Positions 32,543 through 41,022 are shown, counted from the stretch's first letter. The stretch is 64,000 bases of DNA from Kitasatospora sp. GAS204B (GCF_029892155.1 NZ_JARZAG010000020.1:109508-173507), one strand, 5' to 3'. The notes: a model not told the origin generated them from the sequence alone. Program-made: numbers and translations.

Positions 32543-33892
32543 TCAGGCCGCCACCGCGTTGTCGTACCCGGCCAGGAACTCCCCGACCTCACGCACCGCC
32601 TGGAAGGCGCGCAGCCGCTGTGCGGTATCCGCGAGCATGCCGCGGATCCGGGCGGAGCGGACCTGGCCGAGCAGCGCCACCGCCGCGCTGCCGTGCGCGG
32701 CCGACCCGGCCAGGTCGCCGCGGCCGAGCCGGTCGTGGGCCAACTCGGCGGTGTACAGCGCGCGGTTGCGGACGAACTGCGGCTGCTGCAGCGCCATGGC
32801 CAGTCCGGCGCGCTCGCTGGCCCGGTCCCACTCGCCCAGCGTCGACCAGCACTGCGCCTCGAGACCCGCGATCTCGGCCTCGCCGTAGAAGGACATCCAC
32901 TCCGGGTCGGACTCGCTCTCGCCGCGCTCGAAGAGCGTGTACGCCCGGCCCAGTGACCGTTCGCAGGACCCGCGGTCGCCCAGCGCCGCCCAGCCGCCCG
33001 CCTCGCGCATGGCCAGCAGCGAGCGCAGCCGGTCGGAGTCCAGCCGGCGGGCCGCGCTCTGCCCGGCCTGCGCGGCCCGCAGCGCCTCCCGCGGCCGCCC
33101 GGCGTCCCGGGCCAGGAAGGCGCTGTTGCAGAAGACATGGGCCTCCAGCGCCGAGTCGTCGGCCATCCGGGCGGTGGCCAGCGCCTCGGCGTAGAACGAG
33201 CGCGCGTCGGCCAGTCGTTGCGAGTCATGGGCCAACCAGCCCACCGAGATGGCCAGTTCGCCGGCCGTGGCCTGCAGTCGCCGTTCGGTGTCCAGCGTGT
33301 AGTCGCCTTCGTTGAGCAGCAGGTACGCACTGCGCAGGGACTGGCCGGCGCGCTCGAAGAGGGTGTCGGCGCCATGCGCGTCGTCGGCCGACCGGATGTC
33401 CCGGACCGCCTGTTCGACGAGCCGGACGTCGGCGCGGCCGACCCGGCGCGGCGCGCGCGGTGCGGGCGGCGGGAGGGGGAGCGCGGTGTGCGCGGTGTCG
33501 GCCTGGGCCGGCCCGTCCAGGCCGAGCACGGTGGCCAGGGCGGTCGGTCCGCCGCTCAGGAACGTACGGCGACGCACGTCGTCGTTCTCCTCGTCGAAAT
33601 GGTGCGGGGGGTGTTGCGCGGGGCGGCCGCGCACGGCCGTCCGGGGGGCGAAGCCGAGGTCCGCCAGCGACCGGTCCGGCCAGATGTGCCGGAACACCCG
33701 CTCGTAGGCGTAGTTGGGACAGCGGATCGCGCCGGCCTCGACGCGTCCGATGTACCGGGCGTCGCAGGAGACGTGTTCGCCGATCGCCCGTGCCGCTCGC
33801 CGGATCACGGTGGCGAACTCCGCGGGGGACAGGTCGCCGCGCAGCTCGCGCATCGCGGTGTTGGGGGTGGGCACGGCGGTTGCGGGGGCCAT
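32543..33892 (-). CDS. HTH-TPR regulator (NsdA-like Streptomyces family)
   Basis: A 449-residue regulator. The N-terminal ~90 residues contain a Cro/XRE-like region (LSPAEFATVIRRAARAIGEHVSCDARYIGRVEAGAIRCPNYAYERVFRHIW). A twin-arginine-like RRRTFLSGGPTALATVLG segment (about 108-125) follows, and the rest is a row of TPR-like helix pairs such as LADARSFYAEALATARMADDSALEAHVFCNSAFLARDAGRPREALRAA. This layout recalls NsdA-type negative regulators of development and antibiotic production in Streptomyces; the exact subfamily is uncertain. The 478-bp gap upstream contains its promoter. Confidence 0.72.
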   Translation of the reverse strand: MAPATAVPTPNTAMRELRGDLSPAEFATVIRRAARAIGEHVSCDARYIGRVEAGAIRCPNYAYERVFRHIWPDRSLADLGFAPRTAVRGRPAQHPPHHFDEENDDVRRRTFLSGGPTALATVLGLDGPAQADTAHTALPLPPPAPRAPRRVGRADVRLVEQAVRDIRSADDAHGADTLFERAGQSLRSAYLLLNEGDYTLDTERRLQATAGELAISVGWLAHDSQRLADARSFYAEALATARMADDSALEAHVFCNSAFLARDAGRPREALRAAQAGQSAARRLDSDRLRSLLAMREAGGWAALGDRGSCERSLGRAYTLFERGESESDPEWMSFYGEAEIAGLEAQCWSTLGEWDRASERAGLAMALQQPQFVRNRALYTAELAHDRLGRGDLAGSAAHGSAAVALLGQVRSARIRGMLADTAQRLRAFQAVREVGEFLAGYDNAVAA

Positions 33893-34370
33893 GGTGCGCT
33901 CCGGGCTGAGGCGGTGCGGGTGGCGCCGACCGGTCCGGGGCCGGGCGGACGGCTGTGTCTCGGCGGACCCGTGCGGCCCGGGGAGGCGACGGCTAGACAG
34001 TACCGGCTGTCACCAGGTCATTACGATGGGTTTGCCGGAGAATAGGCCCTAATTGGTGTCAAAGCAGACATTTCTCGGGAGTTCTGCCATGAAATGCCAT
34101 GGCTTGCTGTAAGGCGCCCCGTGGCCAATCGGCAGCCAGGCCCGTTGTGTTGATATCGGGCGGTCAGGGGTCGTCGCTCGACGTATCACCCGTCCATCGT
34201 CCAGCTCCCGTCGCGTTCATAGCATCGGTTCACTTGTCCCGCTGTTCACTTGTCCCACTGACGGATCATCAGTTTCCCTCGGCCTGAGGGGAACCCGGTG
34301 ACGATCAGCCGAACACCGGGGAAAGCGGACATGAGAGGCGCGCGGAGCGAACCGAACCAGGAGGGCCCAC
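33893..34370. other. Intergenic region between divergent genes
   Basis: No convincing gene. The stretch is less GC-rich than its surroundings from about 34010 to 34210. A GACAG..CTGTC dyad (33996-34011) lies about 105 bp upstream of the regulator start and could be an operator. The ribosome-binding site AGGAGGG of the next plus-strand gene lies at its right end. Confidence 0.5.
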
Positions 34371-34832
34371 ATGATGGTCATCGGGATGCCGCAGTTCCGC
34401 AGTCTGCGCCCGGGCGACGCACCACGCTTCCTCGCCCCGGTCGCCGCCGGCCCGTTGCTGGGGCCGGCGCCGGGCGGCCGGGCGGTCCCCGCGCCCGCTG
34501 CCCGCCGGTACGACGTCGTGGTCGTCCCGCTGCGCCTCGGGCTGGAGGCGGTCGACATCCTGAGGCTGCGCCGAGCCTGCGGTTCCGTGGTGCAGGGGGC
34601 TGCCGCCGCCACGCTCTTCTTCCTGGTCCCGGGCGGCACGGCCGAGCGCTGGCACCTGCCGGGCACCTCCGGCTCGCCGGGTGCCGCGCCGCTGGCGGCC
34701 ACCGATCCGCGCTGGCTGGTCCCGCCGGCCGGGTCCGAGGCCGTCGCGGTTCCCACCGACCCCTGGGTGCTGCGCTCCGCCCTGTGCGAGGCCGCCCGCA
34801 CCCTGATCGCGAGCGGCGTCGGCCCGTTCTGA
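34371..34832 (+). CDS. Short hypothetical protein related to prim-pol-like proteins
   Basis: A 153-residue cytosolic protein. Its core YDVVVVPLRLGLEAVDILRLRRA, GSVVQG..ATLFFLVPGG and RWLVPPAGSEAVAVPTDPWVLRSALCEAARTL matches, in order and spacing, the segments FDVISLPVLFGRRVLDEL, GPVAEHRGRLLLFVQP and RWIVAPD..VLLWACVRAAR of the protein at 25357-25926. I therefore regard both as one small fold family. No catalytic residues are evident. Strong ribosome-binding site AGGAGGGCCCAC before ATG. Role unknown. Confidence 0.65.
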   Translation: MMVIGMPQFRSLRPGDAPRFLAPVAAGPLLGPAPGGRAVPAPAARRYDVVVVPLRLGLEAVDILRLRRACGSVVQGAAAATLFFLVPGGTAERWHLPGTSGSPGAAPLAATDPRWLVPPAGSEAVAVPTDPWVLRSALCEAARTLIASGVGPF

Positions 34833-34902
34833 GCCACCGGGCGGCCCGCTCCTCCCCTCCCAGCTGCGCGTTCTCCCGGTCCCACGAGAGATACTTCGCC
34901 CC

Positions 34903-35805
34903 ATGGGACGAGAGCAGCGAGCCCCGCGCAGGCGGCCGACCACCCCCGAGGTACCAGCCGCCACCGGGCCGCGCTCGCACCGCACCGAGTTCGGCCTCGC
35001 CGAGCTGGTCCCTGACCGGGACCATCCCCAGGCCTGGTCCCTGCTGCTCGACGGTGCCCCGCAGTCACACGTCGACCTGGCCGACCCCACCCGCCTCGCC
35101 TTCGAGTACCAGCGCCGCCTCGGCCACCTGATCGACCTGGCCGCCGAACCCGGCAAGCCGATCCGGGTCCTGCACCTGGGCGGTGGCGCCCTGACCCTGG
35201 CCCGCTACACCGCTGCCACCCGCCCGCGCTCGCGCCAGCAGGTCGCCGAACTCGACACCGCGCTCACCGAGTGGGTCCGCACCGAACTGCCGGTGCCGAC
35301 CGGCTGGCAGATCAAGGTCCGCGGCGGCGACGCCCGTGCGGTGCTGGAGCGCGCCCCCGAAGGCGGTGCCGAGCTGGTGATCGCCGACGTCTTCTCCGGC
35401 GCACGGGTCCCCGCGCACTGCACCACCGTCGAATTCGCCACTCTCGCGACCCGCGCCCTGGCCCCCGGCGGTCGCTACGCGGTCAACATCGCCGACGGCG
35501 CCTCCCTGGCCTTCGCCCGCTGCCAGGTCGCCACGCTGCTCGCGGTCTTCCCCGAGGTCGCGCTGATCGCCGACCCGGCGGTGCTGCGCGGAAAGCGCTT
35601 CGGCAACCTGATCCTGGTCGCCGCCCACACTCCACTGCCGATCGCCGAGCTCACCCGCCGTACCGCGACCGACGCGAGCCTCGGCCGGGTCGAGCACGGA
35701 AGGGAGCTGGCCGCCTTCCCGGCCGGCGCCCCCGTGGCGACCGACGCGCTGGCCGCGCCCTCACCGGCACCGCCGCCGGACACCTTCAAGCACGCCGGCC
35801 GCTGA
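34903..35805 (+). CDS. Spermidine-synthase-like methyltransferase-fold protein
   Basis: A 300-residue protein with a Rossmann methyltransferase/polyamine-synthase fold. The glycine-rich loop reads IRVLHLGGGALTLARYTAATRP, the acidic end of strand 2 is QQVAELDTALTEWVRTELP, then VRGGDARAVLERAPEGGAELVIADVFSGARVPAHCTTVEF, where true spermidine synthases have D.SD-type catalytic residues. The upstream beta-hairpin SLLLDGAPQSHVDLADPTRLAFEYQRRL fits the family. Streptomyces have several such proteins of unclear substrate. ATG 34903 is 70 bp after the preceding gene. Confidence 0.8.
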   Translation: MGREQRAPRRRPTTPEVPAATGPRSHRTEFGLAELVPDRDHPQAWSLLLDGAPQSHVDLADPTRLAFEYQRRLGHLIDLAAEPGKPIRVLHLGGGALTLARYTAATRPRSRQQVAELDTALTEWVRTELPVPTGWQIKVRGGDARAVLERAPEGGAELVIADVFSGARVPAHCTTVEFATLATRALAPGGRYAVNIADGASLAFARCQVATLLAVFPEVALIADPAVLRGKRFGNLILVAAHTPLPIAELTRRTATDASLGRVEHGRELAAFPAGAPVATDALAAPSPAPPPDTFKHAGR

Positions 35806-35894
35806 CGGTCGGCGATCGGACGGGGGCGGCGTCGCGGTGCCGGCGGCGTCGGTGCCCCCGCCGTTGTCAGTGCCCCCGTTGTGCCGGTGTCCGC

Positions 35895-37082
35895 TCAGTG
35901 CCCGCGCGGCAGCCCGCGGTGCTTGTACATCGCCGCTCCCGTGAGCAGCAGCCCGGCGGCGATCGGGATCAGCACCGCACCCGCGGTGCCCGTCGCGGCG
36001 AGCGGCGCCGCCGCGACACTCGCGTGGACGGCGGGGTCCCCGCTCAGGCTCGGAACGCCGGCGCGCAGCGGATCCGTCCCCGGCACCGGGCGCTCGGCGC
36101 CGCCGGCCGACCGTGCCGCGCTGCCCACCGTGATGCGTCCGCCGTCCCTGGAGGCGGCGAGTTCCACGCTGCGCGTGCTCGTCGTGGCGCCTGACGAACC
36201 GTCACCCAGCAGACCGCCCTGGGATGCCCCGTCCGCTCGCGAACCCGCGCCGTCGCCCGACGCCGCGCCCCGTTCCCCCCGCGCCCCGCTCCCGGCGACG
36301 GCGCTGCCCCGAGCGCCCGGCGGACCCGCGCCGCCCGCCGGGCCTCGGCCGGCTCGCCCGCTGGTGGCCGCCGACGCGCCGTGCCCGCTGCCGCCGGCCG
36401 CCTGCGGATCCGCCGGCTGCCGCTCCTGCGCCGGCACCGCCGGCAGCAGCGAGCCGGCCAGCGCGAACGCGTCCGGCAGCGGGGTGGTCTGCCCCGGCAG
36501 TGGTAATCCGCCGGCCCGGATCCGGCTGTGCAGCAGCTGGTCGACCCCGCTGGCATCGGCATCGAGCCCAGTCGTCCCCAGTACCCCCGACACGCCGGCC
36601 GGGCCCGCACCGTCACCGGCGGCAGTCGATGTTGCCCCGGCGCCGCCCGCCCCACTCTCGGACCCGCGCCGCCCGGCGCCACGTCCAAGGGCGCCGCTCG
36701 GCCCGGCCGGCTTGCCGGGACCAGCCGGCTCAGCAGGACCGTGTGCACCAGAGCTGCGCGCACCAGAGCCGTGCGCACCAGAGCCGTGCGCACCGACCAT
36801 CCGGACCGCGGTCTCCGCCGGCGCATGGGGGGCAGCGTGTGCGGCGGCCACCCCCAGGCCGAACCCCCAGACTTGCGCCAGTACCGCCCCACCGGCCGCC
36901 AGCGCCAGTGGTCCTGGCCGTCGTCCCCCGCGTCCCCGACGCCGCTCCGGTACCCGTGGCCCCGTTGGGCTCGCCGGGCTCGCCGAGGCGAGGGGTGGGG
37001 GAGCGGGCGATGACTCGGGCGCCGAGGACGCGTGTTTGGCTCGCACGTGAGAGGAGAACGAGCCGTGCCGCCGCGAGGTCAC
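35895..37082 (-). CDS. Low-complexity surface protein with LAXTG-type sortase signal
   Basis: A 395-residue, Gly/Ala/Pro/Ser-rich exported protein. A charged N-terminus is followed by a hydrophobic segment and likely cleavage near AAAHAAPHA (about residues 57-85). The middle has short repeats of the GAHGSGAHGSGA kind. The C-terminus is a complete cell-wall sorting signal: LAATG, a hydrophobic helix (AVLIPIAAGLLLTGAAMY) and a basic tail KHRGLPRGH. LAXTG is the motif used by class E sortases for streptomycete chaplins. Start GTG 37082 with AGGAG-like sequence not evident; a shorter start is possible. Role: wall-anchored stalk or matrix protein, inferred. Confidence 0.7.
   Translation of the reverse strand: MTSRRHGSFSSHVRAKHASSAPESSPAPPPLASASPASPTGPRVPERRRGRGGRRPGPLALAAGGAVLAQVWGFGLGVAAAHAAPHAPAETAVRMVGAHGSGAHGSGARSSGAHGPAEPAGPGKPAGPSGALGRGAGRRGSESGAGGAGATSTAAGDGAGPAGVSGVLGTTGLDADASGVDQLLHSRIRAGGLPLPGQTTPLPDAFALAGSLLPAVPAQERQPADPQAAGGSGHGASAATSGRAGRGPAGGAGPPGARGSAVAGSGARGERGAASGDGAGSRADGASQGGLLGDGSSGATTSTRSVELAASRDGGRITVGSAARSAGGAERPVPGTDPLRAGVPSLSGDPAVHASVAAAPLAATGTAGAVLIPIAAGLLLTGAAMYKHRGLPRGH
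36746..36790 (-). repeat. Three 15-bp coding repeats in the surface-protein gene
   Basis: CACCAGAGCCGTGCG occurs twice exactly and once with two or three changes, head to tail, encoding the GAHGSGAHGSGA-like peptide on the minus strand. Confidence 0.85.
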
Positions 37083-37161
37083 GCCGGCTGCTGACGCACC
37101 GTCAACCGAACGACCGGTCAGCGTCGATTTCCGGCCGATCTGACGGCAGGGCAGTCACGAC

Positions 37162-37608
37162 TCAGGAGTTCGGGCGCAGCGTCCAGAGCACGCTCATCTC
37201 ACCCGTCACCGCGCCGTCCTCGCGGGTGATCGCCACCGCGACCGGAAACTCGGGGCGCTGCCCCGCGTCCAGCTCCGCGACGATGTCCGCGATCGGGCGG
37301 CCCAGTGTGGCGGTGGCCGTGACCGGGCCCATCGCCAGCTTCTTGTAGGCGATCTCCGCGCTGACCGCGAGCGGCACGGCCCGCGAGAGCTGCTCGCCGA
37401 AGGCCGCCAGCACGATGCACCCGCTGGCCGACTCGCCCAGCGTGAACATCGCACCCGCGTGCGGACCGCCCACGTGGTTGTGGAAGTCCGGCTGGTCCGG
37501 CAGGCGCAGCACGGCCCGCTCGGGGGTCGTCTCCAGGTACTCCAGGTTCAGGGTGCGGGCCATCGGGACGGTGGCGGCCAGCATCTGGCCGATCGTGGGT
37601 GTGGTCAT
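37162..37608 (-). CDS. Hotdog-fold thioesterase-like protein (DUF4442/PaaI type)
   Basis: A 148-residue hotdog-fold protein. The central helix segment HNHVGGPHAGAMFTLGESASG has the spacing seen in PaaI/DUF4442 thioesterases, and strands AVPLAVSAEIAYKKLAMGPVTATATLGRP and VAVAITREDGAVTGEMSVLWTL follow. It probably hydrolyses an acyl-CoA. Start at ATG 37608 (MTTPTIGQML) is chosen because the homologous region begins there; an ATG at 37617 is equally possible since neither has a good ribosome-binding site. Stands alone between the surface protein and tRNA-His. Confidence 0.78.
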   Translation of the reverse strand: MTTPTIGQMLAATVPMARTLNLEYLETTPERAVLRLPDQPDFHNHVGGPHAGAMFTLGESASGCIVLAAFGEQLSRAVPLAVSAEIAYKKLAMGPVTATATLGRPIADIVAELDAGQRPEFPVAVAITREDGAVTGEMSVLWTLRPNS

Positions 37609-37719
37609 GGCGGCCATGTTACTTGCCGGTAGCCTCGGTCGGGCAAGGGGTTCGGCGGACGAGTCGGCTCGCTGCTCGCCGCTGTCGCGCACACTGTCGC
37701 CCGCAGAAGCACGAAACGA

Positions 37720-37758
37720 CCGAGGGCCCGATCTCCACTGCGGAGATCAGGCCCTCGG
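37720..37758 (-). terminator. Terminator of tRNA-His
   Basis: CCGAGGGCC...GGCCCTCGG with an inner GATCTCC/GGAGATC stem lies 5 nt beyond the tRNA 3' end on the minus strand. Confidence 0.85.
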
Positions 37759-37763
37759 TTTGA

Positions 37764-37839
37764 TGGGGTGAGTGACGGGACTTGAACCCGCGGCCACCTG
37801 GACCACAACCAGGTGCTCTACCAACTGAGCTACACCCAC
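37764..37839 (-). tRNA. tRNA-His (anticodon GTG), CCA encoded
   Basis: Cloverleaf on the minus strand with acceptor GTGGGTG/CACTCAC, anticodon stem CCTGG/CCAGG and loop TTGTGGT, T-arm CGGGTTCAAGTCCCG. C73 is followed by an encoded CCA (37764-37766). The base at 37840 supplies the G-1 pairing with C73 that histidyl-tRNA synthetase requires. In my recollection this tRNA commonly lies beside orn and adpA in Streptomyces, as here. Confidence 0.96.
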
Positions 37840-37939
37840 CATCTGTCTCGCGCGTTCCCGCGCTGACAGGAAGAACTCTACAGGATCCGAGCCGGTGCTC
37901 GCGCCAGGGTTTCCAGCACGACCAGGGCGGACCGTGGTT

Positions 37940-37969
37940 GTGTGGCGCCGGTCACAGCCGGCGCCACAC
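37940..37969 (-). terminator. Terminator of orn
   Basis: A 12-bp perfect stem (GTGTGGCGCCGG) with a 6-nt loop lies 11 nt after the orn stop codon at 37981. Confidence 0.85.
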
Positions 37970-37980
37970 GGCTGCTGGAA

Positions 37981-38583
37981 TCAGTCGGTCGGCAGCTGGT
38001 ACTTCGCCGCGATCTCCCGGGCGGCATCGCCGTCCGGACCGGGCAGCGGGACGAACACGGCCTCGCGGTAGTACCGCAGTTCGGCGATGCTCTCCCGAAT
38101 GTCCGCCAGCGCCCGGTGACTGCCGCCCTTCTGCGGGCTGTTGTAGTACGCCTTCGGGTACCAGCGGCGAGCCAGCTCCTTGATCGAGGAGACGTCCACG
38201 ATCCGGTAGTGCAGGTGCCCCTCCAGGGCCGGCATGTCCCGGGCCAGGAACCCGCGGTCGGTGGCCACCGAGTTCCCGCAGAGCGGGGTCTTCCCGGCCT
38301 CCGGGGCGTGCTCGCGGATGTAGTCGAGCACCAGCCGCTCGGCCTCGGCCAGCGTCATCCCGTCGGCCAGCTCGTCGAGCAGGCCGGAGGAGGTGTGCAT
38401 CTCGCGGACCACCTCCGGCATGGTCGCGAGTGCCTCCTGGGGAGGGCGGATCACGACGTCCACGCCCTCGCCGAGGATGTTGAGCTCGGAGTCGGTGACC
38501 AGCGCGGCGACCTCGATCAGCGCATCGCGCTCGAGGTCCAGGCCGGTCATTTCACAGTCGATCCATACCAAACGGTCGTTCAC
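37981..38583 (-). CDS. orn: Oligoribonuclease
   Basis: A 200-residue DEDDh exonuclease that degrades 2- to 5-nt RNAs, including pGpG from cyclic-di-GMP turnover. The four acidic residues are visible: WIDCEMTGLD (Asp, Glu), NSVATDRGFL (Asp) and SHRALADIRES (His, Asp), plus the conserved YYNSPQKGGSHRALADI segment. GTG start at 38583, overlapping ATGTGA as ATGTG; the frame upstream is not conserved-looking. It lies directly downstream of adpA on the same strand, separated by a strong hairpin, matching the adpA-ornA order I recall from Streptomyces coelicolor. Confidence 0.97.
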   Translation of the reverse strand: MNDRLVWIDCEMTGLDLERDALIEVAALVTDSELNILGEGVDVVIRPPQEALATMPEVVREMHTSSGLLDELADGMTLAEAERLVLDYIREHAPEAGKTPLCGNSVATDRGFLARDMPALEGHLHYRIVDVSSIKELARRWYPKAYYNSPQKGGSHRALADIRESIAELRYYREAVFVPLPGPDGDAAREIAAKYQLPTD

Positions 38584-38664
38584 ATGAGCCACCCTACGGG
38601 GCATCCCCGCGGGCTGGGCAGTACCGGGGCCGCCCGCGGTGGCCGTCGGTGTCGCGGACTGCCG

Positions 38665-38708
38665 GAGCGGCGCGGGCCGGGGGGCTCCGTCCCCGGCCCG
38701 CGCCGCTC
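38665..38708 (-). terminator. Strong hairpin between adpA and orn
   Basis: A perfect 18-bp stem (GAGCGGCGCGGGCCGGGG) with an 8-nt loop. Positioned 31 nt after the adpA stop, it would end or attenuate adpA transcripts before orn. Confidence 0.85.
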
Positions 38709-38739
38709 GCTCGTCCCGGCCGGCGCGGGCCGGGGACGG

Positions 38740-41022
38740 CTACGCCCCGGCCGGGGTGTCGGCCGCTGACGGCGCCTCGGGTGGCCGTGCGCCGCGCTGA
38801 CCCTGGGCGGTCTCCTCCGCTGCGTCGCGCGCCGTCGACTCGCGCGTTGCTGCGGTGTCGCGTGCTGCCGTGTCGCGCGTCGCCTCCTGGCTCAGCAGGC
38901 GGTCCCGGGGCGGCACCTGGCCCGCCGCCGGGGTGCGCGGCGGCACGCCCGGTGTTGCGACACCTCGCCCGCCGGCCGGCTGGCCGTTGGGCTGACCACC
39001 CGTCAGACCGGCGCGGCCCGCCAGGCCGCGCAACCCGGCCGCTCCGGCGGGTCGGCCGGACGGGTCGGACCGCCCGGATGCCTCGGCCCGACTGGATGCC
39101 TCGGCCCGACCGGAGCGCTCCGGGGACGGCCGCTCGGCCCGGTGCCCGGAGCCGGTGCCCCGTGCGCTCGGTTGGGAGTGACCGTCCTCCGCCACCGCGT
39201 GCTCGACCGGCCGGGGCGGGCCGGCCGGACCGCGACGGGTGGCCGGGCCGGGCTGCGGCGGTACCAGCGGCCGGATCCGGTTCTTGCCCGGCGCGGGCAG
39301 CGGCGCGGGCTGGCCGGCGCCGCCGCCGGACCCACCCGACCCGTTCGTCGGTCCGGGGATCCCGGCGGCACCGCCGCCGACCGCCGCGCCGCCGTGGCCC
39401 CCGAACCCGCCGAAGCCGCCGACTCCGGACTGGCCCGTGGGCCCGCCGACCCCGACCGCACCCGCCGCTGCGGCGGACGCCGGTCCGGTCGCGACCCCGG
39501 CCGGGTTCAGCCCGCCGCCGAAGCCGACCGTCGCCGGGTTCGCCGCCCCGCCCGCCAGCCCGACGGCCCGCTCAGCCGACCCGCCCTGGCTGGGCACGCC
39601 GACCGCCGGACCCGGTCCCGGGCGGCGAGCCCGGTAGGTGGTCCGGTAGGCGGCGGGGGAGACCCCGAGCTGGCGCCGGAAGTGCCCGCGCAGCGCGACC
39701 GGCGAACGGAAGCCGCAGCGCCGTGCGACGTCGTCCACCGACAGCTCGGAGGTCTCCAGCAGCCGCTGCGCCTGCAGCACCCGCTGGGTGATCAGCCACT
39801 GCAGCGGCGCGCTGCCGGTGAGGGTGCGGAACCGCCGGTCGAAGGTGCGCCGGCTCATGTACGCACGGGCCGCCAGCACCTCGACGTCGAACTGCTGGTT
39901 GAGGTTCTCCAGCGCCCACGTCACCACCTCGGCGAGCGGATCGTTGCCGATCTCCTCCGGTAATGACTGGTCGATGTACTGCGCCTGACCGCCGCCGCTG
40001 CGGCGGTTGGGCACCACCAGGCGGCGGGCCAACGCGTTGGCGGCCTCGGCGCCGTGGTCGCTGCGGACCACGTGCAGGCACAGGTCGATCCCGGCGGCCG
40101 TCCCGGCGGAGGTGAGCACGTCGCCGTCGTCCACGAAGAGCTCGCGCGGGTCGACGTGCACCCGCGGGTAGCGCTTGGCGAGGGTCGGGGCGTACATCCA
40201 GTGGGTGGTCGCCGGGCGCCCGTCCAGCAACCCCGCGGCGGCGAGCACGAAGGCGCCGGTGCACAGGCCGATGATCCGCGCGCCCTCATGGTGGGCCTTG
40301 CGCAGCGCGGCGATCGCCTCGACCGGCGGCGGCTGGGAGATCGAGCGCCAGGCCGGGACCACGATGGTGCCCGCCCGGGCGAGCGCCTCCAGGCCGAACG
40401 GGGCGGTCAGCGTCACGCCACCAGTGGTGGACAGCGGGCCGTCCTCGCCCGCGCAGACCAGCAGGCGGTAGCGCGGCACTCCCGCGTCCTGGCGGTCCAC
40501 GCCGAAGACCGAGAGCGGGATCGAGCTCTCGAAGATCGGCGCGCCACTGAAGATCAGCACGGCCACCGTCTCGCGCCGACGCCGTCCCGCGAGCTTGCGC
40601 GGTGCCGTGCTCACCGCCGGGCCGCCCACGCCACCCATCCCGCTGTTTCCCGCGGAAACACCGGGATTGCCCGGACCCGAACCACTGCTGTGGCCACCCA
40701 CGTTGACGGCCTGTCCGGCCGAGCTGATGGGGTGTCCGCTCGTGCTGCCGGCCGGTCCACTCTGGTCGACGGGTCCGCCTTGCCCGCTCAATCCGCTCAG
40801 TCCACTCGGCCCGCTCGGCTGGGTGAAGAAGGGGGACGGGGTGCCGGCCGAGGGGCCGAAGGGGCGGGCGGTGGGCTTCGAAGGAGCAGGACTCGAACCG
40901 GCGGTGGGGGTCGGCGGGGTGAGCGGGGACGCGGTTCTCGGGATACGACCTACCCGGCCGGCCGGGGACTGGCCGCTGTCAGGACCTGTCTCGCTCCTGC
41001 TCACCCTGTTCAAGGCGCCCAA
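38740..41022 (-). CDS. adpA: AdpA, AraC-family master regulator of development (TTA-containing)
   Basis: The core (about residues 140-480 of the longest reading) is AdpA: a DJ-1/PfpI-like dimerisation domain (VAVLIFSGAPIFESSIPLSVFGVDRQDAGVPRYRLL; GLCTGAFVLAAAGLLDGRPATTHWMYAPTLAKRYP) and an AraC helix-turn-helix pair (LAARAYMSRRTFDRRFRTLTGSAPLQWL; VDDVARRCGFRSPVALRGHFRRQLG). Codon 354 of the long form (39961-39963) is TTA, in SLPEEIG, the place known for bldA control of adpA. The TTG at 41022 gives 760 residues with Ser/Gly/Pro-rich 140-residue head and ~280-residue tail. An ATG at 40638 would remove 128 residues of the head; the true start is uncertain. Confidence 0.93.
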   Translation of the reverse strand: MGALNRVSRSETGPDSGQSPAGRVGRIPRTASPLTPPTPTAGSSPAPSKPTARPFGPSAGTPSPFFTQPSGPSGLSGLSGQGGPVDQSGPAGSTSGHPISSAGQAVNVGGHSSGSGPGNPGVSAGNSGMGGVGGPAVSTAPRKLAGRRRRETVAVLIFSGAPIFESSIPLSVFGVDRQDAGVPRYRLLVCAGEDGPLSTTGGVTLTAPFGLEALARAGTIVVPAWRSISQPPPVEAIAALRKAHHEGARIIGLCTGAFVLAAAGLLDGRPATTHWMYAPTLAKRYPRVHVDPRELFVDDGDVLTSAGTAAGIDLCLHVVRSDHGAEAANALARRLVVPNRRSGGGQAQYIDQSLPEEIGNDPLAEVVTWALENLNQQFDVEVLAARAYMSRRTFDRRFRTLTGSAPLQWLITQRVLQAQRLLETSELSVDDVARRCGFRSPVALRGHFRRQLGVSPAAYRTTYRARRPGPGPAVGVPSQGGSAERAVGLAGGAANPATVGFGGGLNPAGVATGPASAAAAGAVGVGGPTGQSGVGGFGGFGGHGGAAVGGGAAGIPGPTNGSGGSGGGAGQPAPLPAPGKNRIRPLVPPQPGPATRRGPAGPPRPVEHAVAEDGHSQPSARGTGSGHRAERPSPERSGRAEASSRAEASGRSDPSGRPAGAAGLRGLAGRAGLTGGQPNGQPAGGRGVATPGVPPRTPAAGQVPPRDRLLSQEATRDTAARDTAATRESTARDAAEETAQGQRGARPPEAPSAADTPAGA

